37,979 bases of DNA from assembly GCA_020247085.1 (NCBI GenBank), contig JADCJJ010000185.1, forward strand, positions 1 through 37,979. Direction: 5' to 3'. The stretch is from Myxococcaceae bacterium (lineage in GTDB: Bacteria; Myxococcota; Myxococcia; Myxococcales; Myxococcaceae). The notes under the pieces are model-generated. The model was not told where the DNA came from and did no database searches. It saw nothing but the letters and a program-made list of their open reading frames with translations. Below are positions 26,869 through 35,766 of the stretch, piece after piece; positions within the stretch are counted from its first letter, which is position 1, and each line of letters starts with the position of its first letter. The translations under genes and the position numbers were made by a program.

Positions 26869-27696
26869 ATGCGCTTCAAGGGAACCGAGTCGTACCTCAC
26901 CGGCGAGAGCCTGCGCTCCGCCGTCGACTGTGCCGTCGCGCTCCAGCGTCCGCTGCTGGTGAAGGGCGAGCCCGGTACCGGCAAGACGCTGCTCGCCGAG
27001 GCCATCGCGGCGGCGACCGGCCTGCAGCTCCTCACCTGGAACGTCAAGTCGACGACGAAGGCGCAAGAGGGCCTCTACGTCTACGACGCCGTGCAGCGCC
27101 TGCACGACAGCCGCTTCAACGACAAGGACGTGCGGGACATTCGCCAGTACCTGCGCAAGGGGCCACTGGGCGAGGCCTTCGCCGCGCCCGAGCGCCGGGT
27201 GCTGCTCATCGACGAGATCGACAAGGCCGACCTCGAGTTCCCGAACGACCTGCTGCACGAGCTCGATCGCATGCGCTTCCGCGTCATCGAGACCGACGAA
27301 GAGATCGTCGCCCGGCACCGCCCCATCGTCGTCATCACCTCGAACAACGAGAAGGACCTGCCCGACGCCTTCCTGCGGCGGTGCGTCTTCCACTTCATCG
27401 AGTTCCCCGAACGCGACCTGATGCAGCGCATCGTCGACGTACACCACCCGGAGCTCGGCGACGCCCTGGTGGACCAGGCGCTGGCCGTCTTCTACGAGCT
27501 GCGGGCCTTCGCCCGGCTGCGCAAGCGACCCTCGACGAGCGAGCTCATCGACTGGCTGGCGGCGCTGAAGGCGGCCGGCGTCACGAGCGTGAAGCTCGAC
27601 GCCCAGCTGCCCTTCATCGGCGCGCTGCTCAAGCGCGAGCAGGACCTGCTGGCCTTCGCCGACCAGTTCGGTGGGCGCGCTCCGAAGCGGGCCTGA
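26869..27696 (+). CDS. MoxR-type AAA+ ATPase
   Basis: ATG at 26869; Walker A GEPGTGKTLLAEA, Walker B VLLIDEIDKAD, sensor TSNNEKDLPDAFLRRC. Confidence 0.95.
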   Translation: MRFKGTESYLTGESLRSAVDCAVALQRPLLVKGEPGTGKTLLAEAIAAATGLQLLTWNVKSTTKAQEGLYVYDAVQRLHDSRFNDKDVRDIRQYLRKGPLGEAFAAPERRVLLIDEIDKADLEFPNDLLHELDRMRFRVIETDEEIVARHRPIVVITSNNEKDLPDAFLRRCVFHFIEFPERDLMQRIVDVHHPELGDALVDQALAVFYELRAFARLRKRPSTSELIDWLAALKAAGVTSVKLDAQLPFIGALLKREQDLLAFADQFGGRAPKRA

Positions 27697-27700
27697 CGCC

Positions 27701-28873
27701 GTGTTCGTCCCCTTTCTCTACGAGCTGCGGAGCCGGAAGGTGCCGGTGGGCGCCACCGAGGCCGTCGCGTTGGCGCGGGCGCTGGTGGCGGGGCTGCACG
27801 ACAGCTCGCTCGAGGGCTTCTACTTCGTCGCCCGGGCGCTGCTGGTGCATGACGAGAAGCACCTCGACGCCTTCGACCAGGCCTTCGCCAAGCACTTTCA
27901 CGGCGTCGAGGCGAAGGCCCTCGAACTGACCGAGCAGTTGCTCGAGTGGGTGCGCGAGGCGAAGCAGCCCGACCGCCGGCTGACACCCGAGGAGAAGGCC
28001 CTGCTCGAGCAGCTCGACCTCGCGGCGCTCGAGCAGCTGTTCCAGGAGCGCCTGCGGACGCAGAAGGAGCGACACGACCGCGGCAACACCTGGGTCGGCA
28101 CCGCGGGCACTTCGCCGTTCGGCAACACCGGGAAGACCGACCGCCCCGGCTTCCGCGTCGGAGACGCTGCCGGCCAGAAGAGCGCGGTGCGCGTGGCCGG
28201 CGAGCGCGCCTTCAAGGAGTACCGAGACGACCTGGTGCTCGACGTGCGGCAGATGCAGGTGGCGCTGCGGAAGCTGCGCGCCTTCGCCCGCGAGGGCGCC
28301 GAGGACGAGCTCGACCTCGACGGCACGGTACGTGAGACGGCGCGGAACCTCGGCGACCTCGAGGTCGTGCTGCGGCCCCCCCGCACCTCGAACACCCGTG
28401 TCATCCTGCTGATGGACGTGGGCGGCTCGATGGACCCGTTCACCGCGCTGGTGTCGCGGCTGTTCACCGCGGCGAAGAAGGCGACGCACTTCAAGGAGCT
28501 GCGGACCTACTACTTCCACAACTGCGTCTACGGGCGCGTCTACCAGCACGCGAGCTTCCGGGATCCGGTGCCCCTCACGCAGCTCTTCGCGGAGACCGAC
28601 CGGCGCTACAAGCTGATCGTCGTCGGCGACGCCCTCATGGCGCCGTGGGAGCTGATGAGCGTCTCGGGCTGGAGCGACGACGAGGGGCTCGAGGGCATGG
28701 TGCACCTGATGCGGCTGCGGGAGCACTACCCGGCGAGCTGCTGGCTCAACCCCGAGCCCCCCAGCGCCTGGTGGCAGAGCACCATCGACGTCATCCGCAA
28801 GGTGTTTCCGATGTACCCTCTGACGCTCGAGGGCCTCGGAGACGCGGTCGGCCAGCTGACGAAGACGAGGTGA
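27701..28873 (+). CDS. VWA domain protein, CoxE-like
   Basis: GTG start 5 nt after the MoxR stop; VPFLYELRSRKVPVGATEAVALARAL; MIDAS variant LLMDVGGSMDPF; YYFHNCVYGRVY. Confidence 0.92.
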   Translation: MFVPFLYELRSRKVPVGATEAVALARALVAGLHDSSLEGFYFVARALLVHDEKHLDAFDQAFAKHFHGVEAKALELTEQLLEWVREAKQPDRRLTPEEKALLEQLDLAALEQLFQERLRTQKERHDRGNTWVGTAGTSPFGNTGKTDRPGFRVGDAAGQKSAVRVAGERAFKEYRDDLVLDVRQMQVALRKLRAFAREGAEDELDLDGTVRETARNLGDLEVVLRPPRTSNTRVILLMDVGGSMDPFTALVSRLFTAAKKATHFKELRTYYFHNCVYGRVYQHASFRDPVPLTQLFAETDRRYKLIVVGDALMAPWELMSVSGWSDDEGLEGMVHLMRLREHYPASCWLNPEPPSAWWQSTIDVIRKVFPMYPLTLEGLGDAVGQLTKTR

Positions 28874-28876
28874 GCC

Positions 28877-29392
28877 GTGGCGAAGGACACGAAGGATCTG
28901 CGCGACTGGCTGCCGACGATCGCCTTCTTCGGCGGGCTCGAAGACGCCACACTGACGCGCGTCATCGGCATGCTGGGCGAGCACCACTTCGAGCGGGGCG
29001 CCGAGGTCTGCAAGCAGGGCGACGCCGGGCGCGCGATGTTCATCGTTCGCGCCGGCGAGGTGCTCGTCTGCCGCGACGACGAGGCCGGGGTGCGGCGCAA
29101 GTTCGTGCGCATGGGCGCGGGGGAGTTCTTCGGCGAGATGACGCTCATCGACGTGCAGAAGCGGAGCGCCACCGTCATCGTCGAGAAGCCGTCGGTGCTC
29201 TACTCGCTCGGCAACCGAGACCTCTACCGGCTCTTCCAGGAGGACACGCAGGGCTACGTGATGATCCTCCAGAACCTCTGCCGTGAGCTGTCGCGCCGGC
29301 TGCGCGTCACCAACCAGCGCCTCCAGGCAATGGCGAGCGAGGTGGACGAAGAGGACGACCGCACGCTCATCCGCCCGGCCATCAAGCGCTGA
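28877..29392 (+). CDS. Stand-alone cyclic-nucleotide-binding domain protein
   Basis: GTG start 4 nt after the VWA stop; FFGGLEDATLTRVIGMLGEHHFERGAEVCKQGDAGRAMFIVRAGEV...GEFFGEMTLIDVQKRSATVIVEKPSVL; no HTH. Confidence 0.9.
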   Translation: MAKDTKDLRDWLPTIAFFGGLEDATLTRVIGMLGEHHFERGAEVCKQGDAGRAMFIVRAGEVLVCRDDEAGVRRKFVRMGAGEFFGEMTLIDVQKRSATVIVEKPSVLYSLGNRDLYRLFQEDTQGYVMILQNLCRELSRRLRVTNQRLQAMASEVDEEDDRTLIRPAIKR

Positions 29393-29882
29393 GCCGCACC
29401 CGCACCTTCACCTGGGGTTTGATCTTCAGCGTGCCCAGCATCGCGGAGTACGGCGTGATGCCGAAGTCGCGCTGGTCGAGCGTGAACTCGGCGACGCGGG
29501 CCAAGCCTTCGACGCGCACGGCGGCGCCCACCCGCCGGGCCACGCCGTGGAGCGTGAGCGTGCCCTCGACGCTCGCCTCAGAGAGCGCCGTGCTCTCGAA
29601 GCGGGCCTCGGGGTAGCGGCGGGCCTCGAGCACGTCGGCGACGACGTTCTTCTCGATCTCGGCCTTCATTGGCGAGAGCAGCACACCCGACGAGGCGCCG
29701 TCCTTCATGGCGGTGACGACCTTCAGCGAGCTGGTGTCGAAGGTGGCGACGAGGCGCTGGGGTTCGACGTCGACGGCGCAGCGGGTGACCTCGAGCTCGA
29801 GGTCGTGCGCGACGGCCGAGAGGAGGCCCTCCTTGAAGGTATAGACCCGCACCTGCACCTTCGACGCCTCAAGCCGTGCCAT
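29382..29882 (-). CDS. YceI-like protein without signal peptide
   Basis: MARLEASKVQVRVYTFKEGLLSAVAHDLELEV...FDTSSLKV...VLEARRYPEARFEST...GTLTLHGVAR...FTLDQRDFGITPYSAMLGTLKIKPQVKVRVRL. Confidence 0.88.
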   Translation of the reverse strand: MARLEASKVQVRVYTFKEGLLSAVAHDLELEVTRCAVDVEPQRLVATFDTSSLKVVTAMKDGASSGVLLSPMKAEIEKNVVADVLEARRYPEARFESTALSEASVEGTLTLHGVARRVGAAVRVEGLARVAEFTLDQRDFGITPYSAMLGTLKIKPQVKVRVRLSA

Positions 29883-32718
29883 GGGTCGCTCCGGGGCAGC
29901 TCGGTGGGGGGGCCGCCTGAGGGCGCGGTGAGGTACGTCGCCGGCGCGTGACGACGAACAGCGCAAAGGCGCTGAGGCCGAGGCCTCCCGGGCCGAGCCG
30001 ACAGCCGCCCCCCTGCAGGGCGAGCACCGGGGACGGCGGCGGACTGTTTCCACCCTCACCACCGCCAGCGCCGCCACCGCCACCGCCAGCGCCGCCACCG
30101 CCACCGCCAGCGCCGCCACCGCCAGTGCCACCACCGCCAGCGCCGCCACCGCCAGTGCCACCACCGCCCGTGCCGCCACCGCCCGCGCCACCGTCGACTT
30201 CGACGCCGGACCCGCCATCGAGGACAAACCCGAGCAGGCGCCGGAAGAGCTCGTTGCGCGTGGCGCGGTTGGTGACGCCCTCGAGCGGAAAGCCGAAGAG
30301 GGCCGAACGGCCGGCGATGCCCGAGGCCGCCGGCGCCCCCGTGGCGTACTCGGCGAGCAGCTGGCCAGAGCCAACGGGCGCGACGACGTCGAGCGAGCCG
30401 CCGTCCGGACCGCCGACGTCGTACGAGCCGAAGGTGCCGTCGTCCATCGACCACCCGAGGCCCTGGAGCGGGCCACGGCCGGTGAGATCGCGCGCCCCCT
30501 GCCCGCTCCCGACCGTGGCGCTACCGACGTCAGTGAAGAGGCCCAGCTCCGCGGCGGCCTCACCGCTGAACAGCACCCGCGTGCCCGCGGCGAGGGCGGC
30601 GCGGAGCGCGCTCTGGGTGGCCGCGCTGGGCGCCGCGCCCCTGGCCTTTCCTCGCCCGGCGATGAAGCTCACCGCGGCGAAGTCCGCGGGTGTGACGAGC
30701 CCGGCCTCGACGGCCTCGTCGCTCGCGCTGTCGAAGCCGAGGCCGGCGAGGTCGATTGCCTCTCCATGCACGCGCACCGTGGAGCCGTCGTTGATGCGCC
30801 GCGGGGCCACGCGCACGACGGTGCCGAGGGCGAAGCGCGACGGAAACGCCTCGAGCTGAGCTTGTGCGGCCTCGAAGCGGTCGAACCCGTTGACGACCAG
30901 CACCCGCGGAGCCCCTGCCTTCGCGCCCACCACCACCGAGGGGAAGCTCTCTCCGCCGCCGTTGACGCCGGTGACGCGGAAGTACCTGGCGCGCCCGGCC
31001 GGCAGCGCCACCTCGAGCGAGGTGGTCGTGGTCTCGAGGCCGTCGTCCCAGGCGAGGCCGTCGTCGCTCGAGTACACGCGGTACCGGATCGCCGCCTGCC
31101 CCCCGACCCCCTGGGCGTCGACCCCCGAGGGGCTCCAGCGCACCTCGGCGAGGCCGTTCGCTAGCGCGCGCGCGCGCACGGCCGTCGGCGCCTCGGGCGG
31201 GAGCTGCGGCGTCACCGAGTCGACGCTGGCGAAGTAGCGGATGATACCCTGGGTGATGGCCCGTGCGGCGACGTAGCGGAACTGGGGCTCCTTGAGCCGG
31301 TTGGCGTCGAGCGCGTTGTCGTGGAAGGCCACCTCGAGCAGCACCGCCGGCATCTCGGCGTTGTTCGTCGGGTTGAGCTCGCCGAAGTTGGCGCACAGCG
31401 TGCCGTAGTCGCGCCAGGAGGGCTCGTTCCAGCCGGCATCCTGCCGCAGGTCGTTCACCAACTCGGCGCGCATGAGGTCACCCAGCTCGCGGCTGCCAGA
31501 GACGCCCGCGTACTCGGTGGCCAGCGAGCAGTTGCCCACCGAGTCGGTCCCGTAGACGTAGGTCTGGGTGCCGCGCGCCATCGAGTTTGCGGCGTTGGTG
31601 TGCCACGCGACGTAGACGGCGGGCTCTCCGGCCTCGCGGACCCACGCGGCAAAGCGGGGCCGTGCGCTGATGTCGTTGTTCCGGTCGCTCGAGGCGCCGT
31701 TGCCGAGCGGCGCGTAGACCGACTCTGGCGCCCCCGCCCACTGTGCCTGGTACCGGGCAGACTCCTCAAAGCGCGGGCGGCCGCTGCTCCCGCCGCCGCG
31801 GTCGACCAGCCCGACCCCGCCGCCGAACTTCACCGCGTCGAGCGACAGGTTGGCGACGGGCCGCGCGTCGGTGGAGTCGTTGCGCGCCACCACCTGCGCA
31901 GCGCCGCCCGCGCGGAAGAAGAAGGTGCCCAGCGTCACCCAGGTGCCGCCATGGCGCTGCTGGTTGACCCGAAACGACGTCTCACCGCCGGCGTGGCGCA
32001 CGAGGAAGTGCGCGTCGGTCACCCGCGCCGAGAAGGCCGTGTACGCGAGCGAGACCTCGTAGAAGCCATCGCGTGGGAGCTGCGCGGTCCACGTCGCGCT
32101 CGCCGTCGCGGTCGGGGCCGCCGTCATCAACCGGTTCGTCCCCGCCGAGAAGGGGTTGACGTCGCCGGCCATGGGCAGCGTGGGGCGGCCCCACCCCATG
32201 AGCGACGAGGTGGAGAAGGCCGTGGCGGGGCCGGTCTCAGCGTAGCCAGCCTCTCCGTCATCGACGAGCACGAGGTCGGGGTTGGGGTCGCTCTCGCGCA
32301 CGGTGAAGACGCGGGCGCCGGCGTTCTGCAGCATCGGCACCAGCCACTGGTGCACCGTCTCGGTCGAGACGAGATCTTCGACGACCTCGTTGGTGTTGCC
32401 GCGCTGGGTGCGCCAGAAGAACGTGCCGGCGATGTTGGTCCAGGTGAAGCCGTGGCCAGCCGAGAGGTAGACGCTCTTGCCCGACAGCGCGCCGGCGTTG
32501 GTGAAGCGCCCCGCCGGAACGCCCGAGATGTAGGGCACGCGGTTCGTCTCGCGGCGCACGATGGGCGGCTCGTCGGCTCGCCAGGGCACCTCGAAGGGCT
32601 TCGACGGTACGGGCGCCACCGTCGGCAGGCCCTCGCCCTCGAGGCCGCAGTCGGTCCAGAAGCCGTCGGCCGAGAGGGCCGGCTGGGCGAGCACGAGGGT
32701 GAGCGCGAGCGGCAGCAT
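29869..32718 (-). CDS. N-acetylmuramoyl-L-alanine amidase (Amidase_3) with golvesin-like insert, FN3 and MYXO-CTERM-like tail
   Basis: Signal peptide from ATG 32718 (MLPLALTLVLAQPALSADG); Zn motifs SAGHG, AWHTNAAN, VLLEVAFHDN; FN3-like PTAVRARALANGLAEVRWSPSG; Gly-rich spacer then GGGCRLGPGGLGLSAFALFVVTRRRR. Confidence 0.85.
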   Translation of the reverse strand: MLPLALTLVLAQPALSADGFWTDCGLEGEGLPTVAPVPSKPFEVPWRADEPPIVRRETNRVPYISGVPAGRFTNAGALSGKSVYLSAGHGFTWTNIAGTFFWRTQRGNTNEVVEDLVSTETVHQWLVPMLQNAGARVFTVRESDPNPDLVLVDDGEAGYAETGPATAFSTSSLMGWGRPTLPMAGDVNPFSAGTNRLMTAAPTATASATWTAQLPRDGFYEVSLAYTAFSARVTDAHFLVRHAGGETSFRVNQQRHGGTWVTLGTFFFRAGGAAQVVARNDSTDARPVANLSLDAVKFGGGVGLVDRGGGSSGRPRFEESARYQAQWAGAPESVYAPLGNGASSDRNNDISARPRFAAWVREAGEPAVYVAWHTNAANSMARGTQTYVYGTDSVGNCSLATEYAGVSGSRELGDLMRAELVNDLRQDAGWNEPSWRDYGTLCANFGELNPTNNAEMPAVLLEVAFHDNALDANRLKEPQFRYVAARAITQGIIRYFASVDSVTPQLPPEAPTAVRARALANGLAEVRWSPSGVDAQGVGGQAAIRYRVYSSDDGLAWDDGLETTTTSLEVALPAGRARYFRVTGVNGGGESFPSVVVGAKAGAPRVLVVNGFDRFEAAQAQLEAFPSRFALGTVVRVAPRRINDGSTVRVHGEAIDLAGLGFDSASDEAVEAGLVTPADFAAVSFIAGRGKARGAAPSAATQSALRAALAAGTRVLFSGEAAAELGLFTDVGSATVGSGQGARDLTGRGPLQGLGWSMDDGTFGSYDVGGPDGGSLDVVAPVGSGQLLAEYATGAPAASGIAGRSALFGFPLEGVTNRATRNELFRRLLGFVLDGGSGVEVDGGAGGGGTGGGGTGGGGAGGGGTGGGGAGGGGGGAGGGGGGAGGGEGGNSPPPSPVLALQGGGCRLGPGGLGLSAFALFVVTRRRRTSPRPQAAPPPSCPGATHGTA
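30057..30192 (-). repeat. GGTGGC-type tandem repeat encoding a Gly-rich spacer (GGGGTGGGGAGGGG...)
   Basis: Plus strand shows iterated accgccagcgccgccaccgcc / accgccagtgccacc; in frame with the amidase on the minus strand. Confidence 0.9.
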
Positions 32719-32873
32719 CGCGGGGCGTCTAGCGCACCAACGAAACAAAAGACCACGCCCCGGCCCGGCTGCCGCCGTCGGGGCGTCATGCACGAGGCGG
32801 CCCCACTGCGGGGCCTGGCCGAGGCGACCCCGGGCGGAGGGACTTTGGGGGCCCCCCGCCCGAGCGCCTCGAC

Positions 32874-33992
32874 CTACTTCGTCGCGGCGAGCTGGAGCGT
32901 CGGCAAACCGCCCTGGCCCATCACGACGTGCACCTGCCCCACCTTGCCAGCGAGCTCGGCGTAGGCCTCGAGCTCCTTCAACTTGAGCAGCAGCGGGTTG
33001 TCGGCGAGCAGCTTCGCGGTCTGGGCCAGCGAGCGGGTGGCGTTCGTCTCCTCGCGGCGGAGGATGACGTTAGCCTCGGCCTGCTTCTGGGCCTCGATGA
33101 CCTTGTTGAGCAGCTCCTTCATGTCGCCCGGCAGCACCACGTCCTTGACGCCGAGCTCGATGAGCTCGAGCCCGACCGCCTCGGCCCGGGCCCTCACCGC
33201 CGGCGCCATCTCCTGCGCCAGCTCGTCGCGCGCCAGCAGCAGCTCGTCGAGCGTCTTGATGGTGATCGCGTCACGGGCCGCGAGCTGCATCGCCAGGTAC
33301 ACCACGTCGTCCGGGGCGCGGGCGACGAGGGCGAGGCGACGCGGGTCCGCCACGCGGAACGAGGCCGAGACGTTGAGCCGCAGCGTGACGCGGTCCTTCG
33401 TCATGACCTCCTGCCCCGTGACGTGCAGCTGGCGCTCCTTGAGCTCGATGGTGGTGAACTGCACCGTGCGGCGGGTCGACCACGCCGCGGCGCGCCCCGG
33501 CGGGAGCACCTGGTCGAGCGCCCCATCGACCCAGCGGAGGGCCACCGAGCCGGCCGGCACCAGCACCTCGACGTAGTCTCGGCCCTTCGCCAGCGCCGCG
33601 ACGTCGGGCGGCAGCGGCGCCGCCTCGACCCCCGAGGTATCGAAGACCTCGACCGTCACCAGCTCCTGCACGGCGGCGGTCCTCCGGTCGATGAGGCGCT
33701 CCACGGTCCACACCTGGTGCACGCCGGCGCCCAACCAGTGCACGGGCCTCCCGCGCCTGCGGACGAGCGCACGCTCGTGATCAGCCAGCGTCAGCACGGT
33801 GAGGTCGCCCTGCGGCACGAGCGCCAGGCGCCGCTCGTCGAGCTCGGCGAGCAGCCCCGAGACGTTCAGCGTCTCGACCTTCACGCGGCTGAACGGCGCG
33901 AAGACGCGGTGCACGCCCGGCGTGAGGTACCGCTGCGGGACGCCGTCGATGACGACGAAGGCGCGTTCGGTGAGGTTGATCTCGATCTTCAT
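32874..33992 (-). CDS. Slipin / SPFH (band 7) family protein
   Basis: Start ATG 33992; TTIELKERQLHVTGQEVMTKDRVTLRLNVSASFRVADPRRL...ELIELGVKDVVLPGDMKELLNKVIEAQKQAEANVILRREETNATRSLAQTAKLL. Confidence 0.9.
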   Translation of the reverse strand: MKIEINLTERAFVVIDGVPQRYLTPGVHRVFAPFSRVKVETLNVSGLLAELDERRLALVPQGDLTVLTLADHERALVRRRGRPVHWLGAGVHQVWTVERLIDRRTAAVQELVTVEVFDTSGVEAAPLPPDVAALAKGRDYVEVLVPAGSVALRWVDGALDQVLPPGRAAAWSTRRTVQFTTIELKERQLHVTGQEVMTKDRVTLRLNVSASFRVADPRRLALVARAPDDVVYLAMQLAARDAITIKTLDELLLARDELAQEMAPAVRARAEAVGLELIELGVKDVVLPGDMKELLNKVIEAQKQAEANVILRREETNATRSLAQTAKLLADNPLLLKLKELEAYAELAGKVGQVHVVMGQGGLPTLQLAATK

Positions 33993-34160
33993 TGGAGCCT
34001 CCTGGCAGACCCGGGCAGAGCCCCGGGCCTGCACACTCACGTCGAGCCTTGCGGTGCCTGACCGAGCGGGCCGTGAACCCGGCATGACGCGAACCGCCCT
34101 CGGCGCCGGTCGAGGACTTGCGCGGGCGGCCGTGCGGCATGGCACCGCGCCTCGGCCGAT

Positions 34161-34364
34161 GACGACGCAGCGGCGCAAAGCACGCATCCCTGAGGTTCCC
34201 GTGGTGTCGGCGCGCGCAGGAGGACAGCGTCCAGACGTGCCGCCAACGCCGGGCGCGCCAGTGAAGCGCGGCCGGCGACGACGCAGCGAAGCAAGGCACG
34301 CCTCCATGAAGGACCCGTGGCGCTGGCGCGGGCGAACGGGCGCGCCCGTGAAGCGCGGCTGGCG
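34161..34364. repeat. Imperfect tandem duplication in the slipin-rdgB intergenic region
   Basis: GACGACGCAGCGgcgcaaAGCACGCatccctgaGGttCCCGTGG (34161-34204) vs GACGACGCAGCGaagcaAGGCACGCctccatgaAGGaCCCGTGG (34277-34320); GGGCGCGCCaGTGAAGCGCGGCcGGCG (34251-34277) vs GGGCGCGCCcGTGAAGCGCGGCtGGCG (34338-34364). Confidence 0.8.
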
Positions 34365-34430
34365 GCTCGCTCACGGGGCTCGCGCCGTCGCTCGACGGCG
34401 CCGGCATCGAGTGCTCCGCCGACGCGCCCC

Positions 34431-35015
34431 TCAGCGAGGCAACAGGCGCTCGAGTGCTGGCTGCATCGCACGGAAGGCCTGGCCGCGGTGCGAGAGCCCC
34501 GACTTCTGCTCGTGCGTCAGCTCCGCCAGCGTGTGGCCCGACGGGAGGACGAAGATGGGGTCGTACCCGAAGCCGTGCTCGCCCCGCGGGGTGACGCCGA
34601 TGCGGCCCTCGCAGGTCCCCCTGCGAAACACCGTCGCGCCCGCGGGGCTGGCGAGGCAGAGCGCGCAGACGAAGCGCGCCGAGCGGGCCTCGGCCGGAAC
34701 CCCCTCGAGCTCAGAGAGGAGCTTCGCGATGCGCTCCGCGTCGGTCGGAGCGTAGCGGGCCGACCAGACGCCGGGCCGCCCCCCGAGCGCGTCGACCTCG
34801 AGCCCCGAGTCGTCCGCCAGCGCCCAGCGCCCGGTCGCCGCGGCCACCGCCACGGCCTTGAGCGCGGCGTTGCCCTCGAAGGTGTCGGCGGTCTCGGCGA
34901 TCTCTCCGAGCGAGGGGAAGTCCTTCAGCGAGCGCACCGACAGGCGCGCCCCGACGAGCCCCTCGAGTTCGACCAGCTTGCCCCGGTTCGTGGTGGCGAA
35001 GACGAGCTCGTTCAT
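34431..35015 (-). CDS. rdgB: XTP/dITP diphosphatase (Ham1/RdgB)
   Basis: [20 protein letters not shown]...[26 protein letters not shown]...[11 protein letters not shown]...[10 protein letters not shown]. Confidence 0.96.
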   Translation of the reverse strand: MNELVFATTNRGKLVELEGLVGARLSVRSLKDFPSLGEIAETADTFEGNAALKAVAVAAATGRWALADDSGLEVDALGGRPGVWSARYAPTDAERIAKLLSELEGVPAEARSARFVCALCLASPAGATVFRRGTCEGRIGVTPRGEHGFGYDPIFVLPSGHTLAELTHEQKSGLSHRGQAFRAMQPALERLLPR

Positions 35016-35725
35016 CCCAGGACGTGCTTCTGCAACTCGACGAGCTTGGTGATGGCCGCGGTGCCGGCGTCGAGCATCGCGTCGAGCTTCGCGCGGTCGA
35101 AGGTGCCGTGCTCGGCGGTCCCCTGCACCTCGACGAGGCGCCCTCCCTCGAGGCCAACGAGGTTCAGGTCGACCTCGGCGCTGCTGTCTTCGTCGTAGTC
35201 GAGGTCGACCGCCACCTGCCCCTTCACCACCCCGACGCTGATGGCGGCGACCGGCGTCAGCACCGGCAGCTTCGACAGCTTGCCCTTCGCCTGGACCTTC
35301 TTGAGGGCGAGCGCCAGCGCGACGAAGGCGCCGGTGATCGACGCGGTGCGGGTGCCGCCGTCGGCCTGGATGACGTCGCAGTCGAGGGTGAAGGTGCGCA
35401 CGCCGACGGCCTTGAGGTCGACGCAGGCGCGCAGCGAGCGCCCGATGAGGCGCTGGATCTCGAGGGTGCGGCCGCCCTGCTTGCCCCGGGCCGCCTCGCG
35501 GGCGCTGCGCTCGTGGGTCGACCGCGGCAGCATGCCGTACTCGGCCGTCACCCAGCCGGCGCCGGTGCCAAAGACGTGCGGCGGCACCTTCTCGTCGACG
35601 GAGCACGTCACCAGCACCTTCGTGTCACCGAACTCCACCTGGCACGAGCCCTCGGCGTGCTTGTTGACGTGCGGCGTGAGGACAATGGGGCGGGTCTCGA
35701 GGAAGCCACGGTTGAAGGAGCGCAT
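35012..35725 (-). CDS. rph: Ribonuclease PH
   Basis: Start ATG 35725; [18 protein letters not shown]...[34 protein letters not shown]...[21 protein letters not shown]. Overlaps the rdgB start by 4 nt. Confidence 0.96.
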   Translation of the reverse strand: MRSFNRGFLETRPIVLTPHVNKHAEGSCQVEFGDTKVLVTCSVDEKVPPHVFGTGAGWVTAEYGMLPRSTHERSAREAARGKQGGRTLEIQRLIGRSLRACVDLKAVGVRTFTLDCDVIQADGGTRTASITGAFVALALALKKVQAKGKLSKLPVLTPVAAISVGVVKGQVAVDLDYDEDSSAEVDLNLVGLEGGRLVEVQGTAEHGTFDRAKLDAMLDAGTAAITKLVELQKHVLG

Positions 35726-35766
35726 GGACACCGCCTTACACCGAAAGCCCCTCGCGCCAGCAGCGT

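Noticed and set aside
30057-30192. Strong G-quadruplex
   Set aside because: The G-rich strand mostly has runs of two G (GGTGGC), so at best two-tetrad structures; explained by Gly codons.
29948-30859. Plus-strand Pro-rich ORF (PPPAPPPPVPP...)
   Set aside because: Reverse complement of the Gly-rich spacer of the amidase; the amidase frame has domain support.
31321-32964. 547-aa plus-strand ORF
   Set aside because: Antisense to the amidase catalytic domain; Arg/His/Ala-rich without motifs.
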